A DNA stretch of 64,000 nucleotides. Source: Oligoflexia bacterium. GTDB taxonomy: Bacteria > Bdellovibrionota > Bacteriovoracia > Bacteriovoracales > Bacteriovoracaceae. This document shows positions 16,190-23,315 of this stretch, piece after piece. The translations under genes and the position numbers were made by a program. The notes under the pieces are model-generated. The model was not told where the DNA came from, did not search any database, and saw nothing but the letters and a program-made list of their open reading frames with translations. The stretch is from the NCBI GenBank assembly GCA_015231955.1, contig JADGAN010000008.1, positions 62,001-126,000 of the forward strand. Direction: 5' to 3'. The stretch's first letter is position 1; each line of letters begins with the position of its first letter.

Positions 16190-16516
16190 TTAATAATTGT
16201 ATGTGGCCGCTTTTTGCAGGATAGGTTTTTCATAATAATGATTTGAGTATCGATTTTCTAAACGAAACAGATACCCCACAAAAAGCAGGCAATCATGGTG
16301 CTTGGTATTTGTGCTCTCTTCAGGGGAGCACTCATATAGGCCATTTTTTAATTTAAAAATTAATAATTGAATTTGCTGCCGAAAGGTCGGTTGTTTGCAA
16401 GAGATTACACTAGAAATCCTGTTCACTATTAGAACACTTTTTCTACCATTTTCATTGGGGATCATTTGACAATAGAAAATAATCTGATAACAATTCAGTT
16501 GGAAGATATTATTCAT
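16190..16516 (-). CDS. small protein of unknown function
   Basis: 108 aa from the ATG at 16516, chosen because a perfect AAGGAG (16524-16529) lies 7 nt upstream; a longer frame to 16618 has no such site. The protein (MNNIFQLNCYQIIFYC...) has five Cys residues, no clear signal peptide and a polar, His/Tyr-rich C-terminus. No family is recognised. It ends 24 bp before the DsbA-like gene on the same strand, so the two may be co-transcribed. A real gene is likely because of the ribosome-binding site, but the composition is not strongly protein-like. Confidence 0.4.
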   Translation of the reverse strand: MNNIFQLNCYQIIFYCQMIPNENGRKSVLIVNRISSVISCKQPTFRQQIQLLIFKLKNGLYECSPEESTNTKHHDCLLFVGYLFRLENRYSNHYYEKPILQKAATYNY

Positions 16517-16671
16517 AAAAAAACTCCTTGCAATGTACAATATTAAAGTTCCCGACTCAAAGTTAGTATCCAACAAATCTAATTTTTGTATGTCATGGTA
16601 TTGTAAAATTATTGTCAAGTTGTTGTTGTTAGGGGCAATTTGATGCTATTTGGATGGGAAAAATCAATGAT

Positions 16672-17382
16672 TCAGGCGTTTAAAATTCTGTAGCCAATCC
16701 CTCTTACTGTCTCAAAGAGATGATCTGCGGTTTTTTGGCGGAGTTGCATGATGTGGGTATCCACTGTTCTCGTGGTGGGATAGTTTTCTAGCCCCCATAC
16801 TTTATTTAAAATTTCTTCTCGAGAAAAAACCCGATTGGGATGTTCGCTTAAAAGGCGAAGAAGATCGTATTCCATTTTTGTTAGTTCAATTTTTTTGTTG
16901 TTATAAAAAACTTCTCTTGTCTCTAAAGAAATTTTGAGCAATTCCACTTCAATGAAATTATTAGGCCTATTCTCAACTATTTCTCCTTTATCACTTTCAA
17001 AAATTCTTATCTGCACCCGAATGCGAGCAATCAATTCACGTGGATCAAAAGGCTTGGTAAGATAATCATTAGCACCGCTCTCAAGACCTACTACGCGATC
17101 AACAAGCTCATTTCTTGCCGTTAACATAATAATGGGAATATTTTGGTTTATTTTTCGCACGCTCTTTAAAAAATCCAGGCCCTCCCCATCTGGCAACATC
17201 CAATCCAGCAGTAAAATTGCTCTAGTTGTACCCTTGGTTATTAACTTTAAAATCTCCTCCGCATCGGTGAGATTTTTATACCAAGTTACATTGATTAAAA
17301 AGGTTTTAAGATAATCCACCAAGGATTGGCCAAGATTAAGATCATCCTCAATAAGATAGACATTAAGCTCTGTGTATTTCAT
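16672..17382 (-). CDS. OmpR-family response regulator
   Basis: 236 aa. Receiver domain (about 1-125) with the acidic pocket IEDD (11-14), phospho-acceptor Asp at 60 in LLLDWMLPDGEG, conserved Thr in MLTARNE and Lys in YLTKPFDPRELI. The C-terminal winged helix (about 145-236) has KIELTKMEYDLLRLLSEHPN, VFSREEILNKVWG and a recognition helix followed by TVDTHIMQLRQK. It accepts phosphate from the histidine kinase encoded just upstream (20-bp overlap) and binds DNA. The targets are unknown; no matching direct repeats were identified in the window. Confidence 0.93.
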   Translation of the reverse strand: MKYTELNVYLIEDDLNLGQSLVDYLKTFLINVTWYKNLTDAEEILKLITKGTTRAILLLDWMLPDGEGLDFLKSVRKINQNIPIIMLTARNELVDRVVGLESGANDYLTKPFDPRELIARIRVQIRIFESDKGEIVENRPNNFIEVELLKISLETREVFYNNKKIELTKMEYDLLRLLSEHPNRVFSREEILNKVWGLENYPTTRTVDTHIMQLRQKTADHLFETVRGIGYRILNA

Positions 17383-18973
17383 GAAATATTTTCTCCAATT
17401 TATGGCGATTTAATTGAATCTGAAAACGTGTTGGAAAAGAAAAGTAGCGAAACTGTCCGCCTAAATCTTTAACGATTTTTTTTACAATTTTCAGTCCAAG
17501 TCCTAGTCCCTTGCTTTTATGTGACTTAACAAAATCACCACACATCTGCTCTATAGTTTTAAAATTGCAATTTCCTTGATCACTGATTTCAATCAGAAGT
17601 TCATTTTGCCTCGACAATTCTAGTAAAAGTGTAACCGGAGGAGTACCATGAGCAAAACTGTTGTCGATCAAATTCCTTATACAAATATGCATCCAATGCT
17701 GATCAAAGAAGAAGTAGGTATCTTGTTGCAAAAGGGTGATCTTAAGTTGTTTTTCCTCTAGCTTATCTTGAAAATAATGATCAGCTATTTCTGTGATAAA
17801 ATCATTAACTGAATCGAATTTTTTTAATTGAAACTGAAAAATCTTTTTTCGGGAAAGGTTAAGGTAACTAGAACTCTTCTCCACCAATCTTTGTAGGCGA
17901 TAGACATCATTTGACAGACGAAGTACAGGCGCTTGCAGCTGCGCCCCTATGTGATTAAAGTTCTGTTGAATTTTCTCGACATCTAGCAGCATTGCGCTCA
18001 CAGGGGTTCTGAATTCGTGGGTCAAAATTTGCAAGCTCTGCCTGCGTTGTTCTTGATCTTCTCGATCTTTTTTAATGCCTTTCACTAAAACCAGAAGCGC
18101 AAGAATCAACAGCACAAGTGTTGCAATAAAAAGATAGATAGAAGAACTCCCTACCATTTGAAAAAGATAGCGATTTGAATAATCCCAACAACCATTTCCT
18201 ATAACAAGAAGACACTTTTTGGCGTTTGGCCCATTCTCAGTCAATGTGAATGGTTCCTTTTCCAAAAAATCAGTGAACTCACTTAGATCATAAATGTAAT
18301 AGTCGCCCTCAGATAATGAATCAAAATTTTTCACTAACAATAATGTATCAAGCAAGATTAAATCATCTAGCTTTAAAAGATAAGACAATCGGAATTGATT
18401 AAAACTCCCCAATAGATCAAGTAATTTACTGCTTATAATGTTTGGTTCTTTTTTTATCTCCTTTAACTCAAGAATATGAAATAAATTAAGATGTCCTTCA
18501 ACCCAATCGCGATTTAACTCTTTTCCTTTGATCTTGTAATAGAGATACAGATAGCTTTTTCCATTGGGATGCATATAGGGTGGATATTCAAAAAAAAGAT
18601 CGGGCAGATCTTCTATCAAAGAGCACTGAAACTGTTGCCATAAAAGATCTTTTCGAAAAAAATGTAGAAAATTTTTATAACTCTCTTTTTTTGTTTGATA
18701 ACAATCAATTTTTTCATTTTTGGGAACACTACCGCTTCGATAAAGGGAGGCATCCAAAAGCCTTTTCTTATCAAAACCACTATAAATTCTAGAAAAATCG
18801 ATCACACCACTTGCTTTCAGTGTCTTCGTCATCTTATTGAGAGTATTTTCAACACTAGCTTCTTGTTCACTCTGAGAAGAATAGAGCGCTTGATCCCTAA
18901 AAAGATAAGACCAACGTCCTAAAACAAAGGCCATGACTATTGTGATAACAATTAAAAAAAGATGAATACGCAT
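17363..18973 (-). CDS. membrane sensor histidine kinase
   Basis: 536 aa. An N-terminal membrane anchor (about 5-22), a periplasmic sensor of about 240 residues with no recognised fold, a second membrane segment (about 275-298), then dimerisation/phosphoacceptor domain with ILTHEFRTPVSAM (His phospho-acceptor) and an ATPase domain with N box (CIRNLIDNSFAHG), a G1-like box EISDQGNC and G2 box KGLGLGLKIVKKIV. The 3' end overlaps the regulator gene by 20 bp, so the two are translationally linked. The DxGxG box reads DQGNC, a mild deviation. The signal sensed is unknown. Confidence 0.92.
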   Translation of the reverse strand: MRIHLFLIVITIVMAFVLGRWSYLFRDQALYSSQSEQEASVENTLNKMTKTLKASGVIDFSRIYSGFDKKRLLDASLYRSGSVPKNEKIDCYQTKKESYKNFLHFFRKDLLWQQFQCSLIEDLPDLFFEYPPYMHPNGKSYLYLYYKIKGKELNRDWVEGHLNLFHILELKEIKKEPNIISSKLLDLLGSFNQFRLSYLLKLDDLILLDTLLLVKNFDSLSEGDYYIYDLSEFTDFLEKEPFTLTENGPNAKKCLLVIGNGCWDYSNRYLFQMVGSSSIYLFIATLVLLILALLVLVKGIKKDREDQEQRRQSLQILTHEFRTPVSAMLLDVEKIQQNFNHIGAQLQAPVLRLSNDVYRLQRLVEKSSSYLNLSRKKIFQFQLKKFDSVNDFITEIADHYFQDKLEEKQLKITLLQQDTYFFFDQHWMHICIRNLIDNSFAHGTPPVTLLLELSRQNELLIEISDQGNCNFKTIEQMCGDFVKSHKSKGLGLGLKIVKKIVKDLGGQFRYFSFPTRFQIQLNRHKLEKIFHEIHRA

Positions 18974-19273
18974 TGCTTACTTGCTTTATGTTTAACAGGA
19001 CTAGCTCCCGTTTTTTGCTCTTGCTTGATTTTACCATACTCTTCCATGCTAAAAACACCTATTTTTTTCTACCTCCTTATACTGTGTATTCGCATCCAAT
19101 AAATTCCATAATAGATGAAGATTAAAAAAACAATGAAGTATAAAACTTCCTCATCCTCTTTTGATAACTAAAAAAAAGATACTGGGCCGACTAGATCTCC
19201 CTCTGTCATTATATCAATAAGCCCTCTGAGTTAAATCAAACAACACTACACCCCGGCTTACGGAAAGTGACTT
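18974..19273. other. intergenic region upstream of the kinase, possible leader
   Basis: A perfect minus-strand AGGAGG at 19072-19077 lies about 100 bp upstream of the kinase start but at a poor distance from any ATG: a GTG follows 13 nt later and an ATG 24 nt later, the latter opening a 31-codon frame that overlaps the kinase start. It may be a leader peptide coupled to the kinase, which itself lacks a good ribosome-binding site. No terminator with a strong stem was found after this region's downstream neighbour. Confidence 0.3.
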
Positions 19274-20491
19274 TTAATCTTTTGATTTAACTTTAAAAAA
19301 AACTCTTTTACCAATTTTTATTTCTAAAAATTGATCTTGAGGAATATTTATTATTTTCTTCCCGTCCGCGACTTTCTCACCGTTGATAGAAATAGCGTTT
19401 TGACTAATCAATGTACGAATTTCTGAATTAGAAGAATCATTCTTTAAAGTTTTAATTAGTTCAAAAAGATTTATTTGCTTTTCATTAACTTCCACCACAG
19501 GAGCTTCAGCAGGAAAATCCTTCTTTGAAAATGTTTTTAAAAACCATTCATACTCTTCTTGAGCGGACTCTCTCCCATGATATCTCTCTACAATTGATTG
19601 GGCCAAAACATGCTTACTCTCTATTGGGTTTAAATTATTTTCGAGTGCTTTCCTTTGGATCTCTATTTCTTCCATTGGCATTTGCGTATACACTTTCATC
19701 CAGTCTACAATAAGGTCATCTTTTAGACCCATTATTTTTCCATATTTATCTCTTGGCGTATCGATGATGGAAACATAGTTATTTAGACTTTTACTCTGCT
19801 TCGGTCCCCCTGTTAGTCCCGGTGTGATTTTAGAGGTGATAATCGTTTGAGGTTTTTGTCCAAATTTTTCTTGATAAAATTTCCCCATCATTTCATTGAA
19901 CAATTGATCTGAGCCAACAATGGTGAGATCCGACTCTAACTCATAAGAATCATACCCTTGTAAAATTGGATAGATTAATTCATGAGTATAAATGTCATTG
20001 TCTTCTTTAATTCTTTTCTGGAACATATCTCGTGATATCAAACGTGCATGAGTTGTCAAAGAAAGTAGTGAAATAAACTTATCTACACTCATTTTATCGA
20101 ACCAGTCAGAATTTTTCCTTACCTCAAATAGTTCAGGGTCGTCAGTGATTAAAATCGATTTAATCTGCTCAATAAAAAGCTTACTGTTCTTATCAATATC
20201 GTCTCGATCGATTTTTGATCTCGTGTCTCCACGCCCTGTAGGATCACCAATCCTTGTTGTAAAGTCACCAACCAAAAAGATAACTTTATGCCCATCTTCT
20301 TGGAAACGCCTCATTATCCATAAATTTACTGCATGCCCCAAATGAAGAAAGGGAGCTGTCACATCTGCTCCAAATTTTATGACAAGTCGTTTTTTAGTAT
20401 TCAACCGTTCGCGAAGCTGCTCAAGAGAAAATATTTCTTCTGTAGTTCTTGCTATATCACTCAACAATTTTTCATTTTTACTCAAACTCAT
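19274..20491 (-). CDS. tyrS: tyrosyl-tRNA synthetase, divergent type
   Basis: 405 aa class I synthetase. The HIGH motif appears as HLGH (50-53) within KFGADVTAPFLHLGH. The KMSKS loop is KQSKS (231-235), so the usual Met is Gln. Other TyrRS elements are GDFTTRIGDPTGR, a QGYDSYEL tyrosine-site segment and VGSDQLFN (usually GGTDQ). A C-terminal S4-like RNA-binding domain (about 345-400) has IRTLISQNAISINGEKV. It charges tRNA-Tyr. The altered loop and tyrosine-site residues suggest a second, divergent copy rather than the housekeeping enzyme; a resistance role is conceivable but not shown. AGAGG precedes the start. No T-box-like leader is visible. Confidence 0.85.
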   Translation of the reverse strand: MSLSKNEKLLSDIARTTEEIFSLEQLRERLNTKKRLVIKFGADVTAPFLHLGHAVNLWIMRRFQEDGHKVIFLVGDFTTRIGDPTGRGDTRSKIDRDDIDKNSKLFIEQIKSILITDDPELFEVRKNSDWFDKMSVDKFISLLSLTTHARLISRDMFQKRIKEDNDIYTHELIYPILQGYDSYELESDLTIVGSDQLFNEMMGKFYQEKFGQKPQTIITSKITPGLTGGPKQSKSLNNYVSIIDTPRDKYGKIMGLKDDLIVDWMKVYTQMPMEEIEIQRKALENNLNPIESKHVLAQSIVERYHGRESAQEEYEWFLKTFSKKDFPAEAPVVEVNEKQINLFELIKTLKNDSSNSEIRTLISQNAISINGEKVADGKKIINIPQDQFLEIKIGKRVFFKVKSKD

Positions 20492-20832
20492 ACTGACCTC
20501 TGTTAATGAACTAATGTATACAAAGGGAAAGACAATAAATCACCATAACGCATTGTCACTTTTACCCTTTGGTATACCAACTTTCTATTTAAACGGCAAT
20601 CATTTCATCTTTGCCAGATCATTCCCAACATAAAAAATATCCTCTAAATCTTGGGCATATACAATCTATCTCTCACTATTGCAAAACTTATCGGCCACTA
20701 ACTTACCACACACTTCACCTGGATCCTTGTTGATCGAACGAACACTCTTACTCGTGTTTTCACTCTCTCTATCCAAGCGAAATCCTCGTCACTCTTCCCG
20801 CATATGATACTCGGGAAAGTTTAAACTTTCTT
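20492..20832. other. 341-bp intergenic region with a palindrome, possible gene remnant
   Basis: A perfect 16-bp palindrome (20815-20830) lies 2 bp downstream of the amidase stop and extends imperfectly to about 20805-20841; it may end amidase transcription. Between about 20666 and 20780 the minus strand can be read as protein-like sequence (GFRLDRESENTSKS...VCGKLVADKF) ending in TAG, but an in-frame TGA interrupts it next to the only ATG. This may be a decayed gene. Nothing else is recognised. Confidence 0.3.
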
Positions 20833-22149
20833 CTAAGTATTAAGTAAACGCAAAGGACGTGGCCCAGGTCCAAGTTCTCTTTGTAGCATCAGACCTATTG
20901 CTAGTAAGATATCTTCATTCCATGGGGCCGCTGCAAGCTGAACACCGATAGGAAGTCCCTCCGAACTCATCCCTGCAGGAACTACTAGGCACGGACAACC
21001 TAAAAGAGAATAGGCAAGCGTATACTGAAATGTAACAGCGTCTACTGTCCCATGTTCTGGTGCAGGAGTAGCACAAACTGGCCCAACTACTACATCCCAT
21101 TTTTTAAACTCTAAAGCGAGCGAAGCTCGAAATACATCCCAGTCAGTAAGCAGTTTATCGCGATCAAGACCAGAGAGGTCTGATGATTGCCAGTACCTTT
21201 GAGATACGTCTAGCGACTTTTTTGGGCAATAGGGAGGAGCTCCCTCTGAGAGCGATTCAGTGTAAGGTAGATGTCGAAGTAGTTCTGCTACTCGTTTTAC
21301 AGCAACAACAGTTTCTGCAGTTGGGGATAAATCGTTGTCTGATCCAAAGTAAAGAATCTTTAGTCCTTTTCCTGATTCTCTGAGTCTCTTGGCCGCCGAT
21401 GCGCTAGAAGTGACGGGCACTGGGAAGGTGCCTGAATCTCGCGGATCAGGGCCAGCAAGGATTCCATAGGCCAATTCAAGATCTTCTACAGAGCGGGCCA
21501 TGGCCCCAATCTGGGTGCGTGGATCAGTAAGTCCCCCCGGATGTTCGTAAGCTCCTGTATTTGGAACTCGCCCAGTGGTTGGCTTAAAACTATAGACCCC
21601 ACAACAGTGGGCGGGAAAGCGTAAGCTTCCTCCTGAATCACTACCTAGCCCTAGGGAGCTGGCCCTAGCAGAGACTAACGCCGCTTCTCCTCCGCTACTA
21701 CCACCCGGAGTTCTAGAAGGTAAAAATGGATTTAAGGTACGTCCATAAACTGGGTTATCTGATTCACCACCCGCGCCACCAGGAGGGCAGTTACTCTTGG
21801 CCAATAAGATGGCCCCTGCGTCCAAAAGACGTTGAACTGCAACTGCTGTCTCCGCTGGCCGAAAGTCCTTCCTCTCCATTATGCCAGCAGCTGAAATCTT
21901 GCCCTCTACCTCAAAGACATCCTTTGCGGTGAATGGTACTCCATGCAAGGGAGTAGTTGGATGACGAACAGAATCGGCTTTCTTAGCGGCCATCACGGCC
22001 TCTTCTGCAAAGATTTGTACTGCCGCATTTAAATGAGGATTTACCAATTCGATCTGCTTCAAAAAGCAACACACAATCTCTTCACTCGAGACCTCACGTT
22101 TTACAATCATCTTTGCCAGTTCTGTGGCAGTATATTCAAAAAGCTCCAT
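20833..22149 (-). CDS. amidase (amidase-signature family)
   Basis: 438 aa. The amidase-signature catalytic triad is present: Lys76 in GVPFTAKDVFE, the cis-Ser in TPGGSSGGEAAL (151-152) and the Ser nucleophile 175 in LGSDSGGSLRFPA. The family hydrolyses amides (GatA, fatty-acid amide hydrolase, enantioselective amidases); no gatB or gatC lies nearby and the C-terminal pattern does not point to GatA. The DNA is richer in GC than its surroundings (36 G/C in 21661-21720 against 13 in 19261-19320), which suggests acquisition by transfer. GGAG lies 8 nt upstream of the start. The substrate is not predictable. Confidence 0.9.
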   Translation of the reverse strand: MELFEYTATELAKMIVKREVSSEEIVCCFLKQIELVNPHLNAAVQIFAEEAVMAAKKADSVRHPTTPLHGVPFTAKDVFEVEGKISAAGIMERKDFRPAETAVAVQRLLDAGAILLAKSNCPPGGAGGESDNPVYGRTLNPFLPSRTPGGSSGGEAALVSARASSLGLGSDSGGSLRFPAHCCGVYSFKPTTGRVPNTGAYEHPGGLTDPRTQIGAMARSVEDLELAYGILAGPDPRDSGTFPVPVTSSASAAKRLRESGKGLKILYFGSDNDLSPTAETVVAVKRVAELLRHLPYTESLSEGAPPYCPKKSLDVSQRYWQSSDLSGLDRDKLLTDWDVFRASLALEFKKWDVVVGPVCATPAPEHGTVDAVTFQYTLAYSLLGCPCLVVPAGMSSEGLPIGVQLAAAPWNEDILLAIGLMLQRELGPGPRPLRLLNT

Positions 22150-22217
22150 AAAAATCTCCTTAGAAAGTAGTTGTCAAAACTAACTGACACATAATTAATG
22201 ACCTTTGTGGACATTTA

Positions 22218-22280
22218 TGTGGCTTCCTTTCCCGTCTGCAATTGCGTTGAACGCAATACCAAGCTAAAAAAGAAGCCACA
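22218..22280. repeat. nested inverted repeats
   Basis: Outer arms TGTGGCTTC (22218-22226) and GAAGCCACA (22272-22280) are exact complements, and inside them ATTGCGT (22241-22247) and ACGCAAT (22251-22257) form a second hairpin with a 3-nt loop. The structure lies between the amidase and the gene remnant at 22346. It may be a transcription-ending or leader structure, or the trace of an insertion. No flanking target duplication was seen. Confidence 0.45.
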
Positions 22281-22345
22281 ACTTTTTCAACTCTAGTTTC
22301 ATAAATCACAAATTCTATAATGCATATGCTTGGACAGAAAAAATA

Positions 22346-22510
22346 TTACACTACCACTTCTTCAGAAGAGATTTCTGATGCTGCAGTAAAAGTTTTTTTC
22401 ATAGAACTCATAAAGCAAGTAAATTTCTCTTTTGGTTGAAAAAACTTGTCGTTGTAGTTGCCAGACAGCTTTTTCCAGATCACATATTCCTTGCTATTAT
22501 ATTTCAGGTG
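22346..22510 (-). pseudogene. gene remnant, C-terminal fragment (weakly transposase-like)
   Basis: An open stretch of 54 codons ends at TAA (22346-22348) but begins after a stop at 22511-22513 and has no start codon near its beginning. It reads EYVIWKKLSGNYNDKF and ends EISSEEVVV. The W-K-K-L-x-x-x-Y-N-x-x-F pattern faintly recalls the C-terminal segment of IS630-type transposases, which is a guess from pattern alone. It lies between a foreign-looking amidase and a toxin island, where mobile-element traces would be expected. It could also be chance open frame. Confidence 0.25.
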
Positions 22511-22568
22511 TTATGAATGGGTCTATTGGTAAGAGATAATCCGATTCACATTTCATAATCAATGACTG

Positions 22569-23003
22569 CTATTCCAATATTAATTCTATATTAATCTTCC
22601 CATTAGATCTGCTTTTCACCGATAAAATTCTGCTCACTATTTCATCGAATAATGTTACCCCAAAATTATTCTTTGCATTTTCTCGTTGTTGCATGAGATA
22701 ATTTAATCCATTTTCATCTAGATAGTTGCTTTTATCGAGCTGTTCTTGGCACCACTTTACTAGAGCTTCATAGCCAAGATTTTTTTTAGATACAGCGCTA
22801 TTTTTCCAGATGATCACACAAGGAATTGTTATCCCGTATCCACCGAAAAAACAGTCATCAAAAGAATCCATATCTTTTCCGAAATAACTAGATTCACTGT
22901 TGATCATTTTACTGAACTCTTGAAAAAATTCATTCAAATTTTTAATTTTTTTTCCATTTAGTATGTATTTTTTCATATTTAATGAGTATCCTTTATCATC
23001 CAT
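22569..23003 (-). CDS. barstar-like immunity protein
   Basis: 144 aa. The first 95 residues match the barstar layout: KKYILNGKKIKNLNEFFQE, a helix, then YFGKDMDSFDDCFFGGYGI (compare barstar's YYGxNLDALWDCLxG), a strand PCVIIWKNSAVS and the closing helix. Barstar-family proteins bind and block barnase-type RNases and occur as immunity proteins of polymorphic toxins. AAGGAG lies 7 nt upstream of the ATG. It follows the toxin gene and a DUF4926-like gene on the same strand, 102 bp after the latter. No barnase-like domain is seen in the window, so the partner may be lost or the inhibitor may target incoming toxins. The last 45 residues have no recognised match. Confidence 0.7.
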   Translation of the reverse strand: MDDKGYSLNMKKYILNGKKIKNLNEFFQEFSKMINSESSYFGKDMDSFDDCFFGGYGITIPCVIIWKNSAVSKKNLGYEALVKWCQEQLDKSNYLDENGLNYLMQQRENAKNNFGVTLFDEIVSRILSVKSRSNGKINIELILE

Positions 23004-23105
23004 TTTATAACTCCTTCACTTTCTCGTTTGTATAAGAATCTTAGAGGAGAAGCATTTGGTCCATTAGGAACTAGGTCTAATGATGTCCAGCCTTTATAGA
23101 TTGCT

Positions 23106-23303
23106 TTATTCACATTTTGTAACTTGCTCTGGTTTAAGCGTCGTTATGGCGATAGTTTTCCCACTACTCTCATCAATAAACTCAACCTCGTAAGCTTCTT
23201 CAGAGGGGGTGTTAAAAATTTCAATAATAGTCCCTCGCATACCTTTTTTAAGTCCAGATTCATTAATGTCTTCGTTAAGGACAACAACATCATACTCTTT
23301 CAT
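23106..23303 (-). CDS. DUF4926-like protein, probable immunity/antitoxin partner
   Basis: 65 aa. MKEYDVVVLNEDINESGLKK, then GMRGTIIEIF, AYEVEFID and TTLKPEQVT follow the DUF4926 pattern (xLDVVVLxxDLPExGLxxGDxGTVVxxY...AYEVEFxD...VxTLxxxxV), a small SH3-like beta barrel. Members of this family are often encoded next to DUF6883 proteins, as here: it starts 12 bp after the stop of a protein whose C-terminus looks like DUF6883. That conserved pairing suggests toxin neutralisation, though the family's function is not established to my knowledge. Confidence 0.72.
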   Translation of the reverse strand: MKEYDVVVLNEDINESGLKKGMRGTIIEIFNTPSEEAYEVEFIDESSGKTIAITTLKPEQVTKCE

Positions 23304-23315
23304 TATTACATCTCC

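Noticed and set aside
20379-20633. Plus-strand frame overlapping the tyrS start
   Set aside because: It has no ribosome-binding site and is antisense to a conserved synthetase.
20492-20640. T-box-like leader before the tyrosyl-tRNA synthetase gene
   Set aside because: No conserved T-box sequence or antiterminator is visible, and the organism looks Gram-negative.
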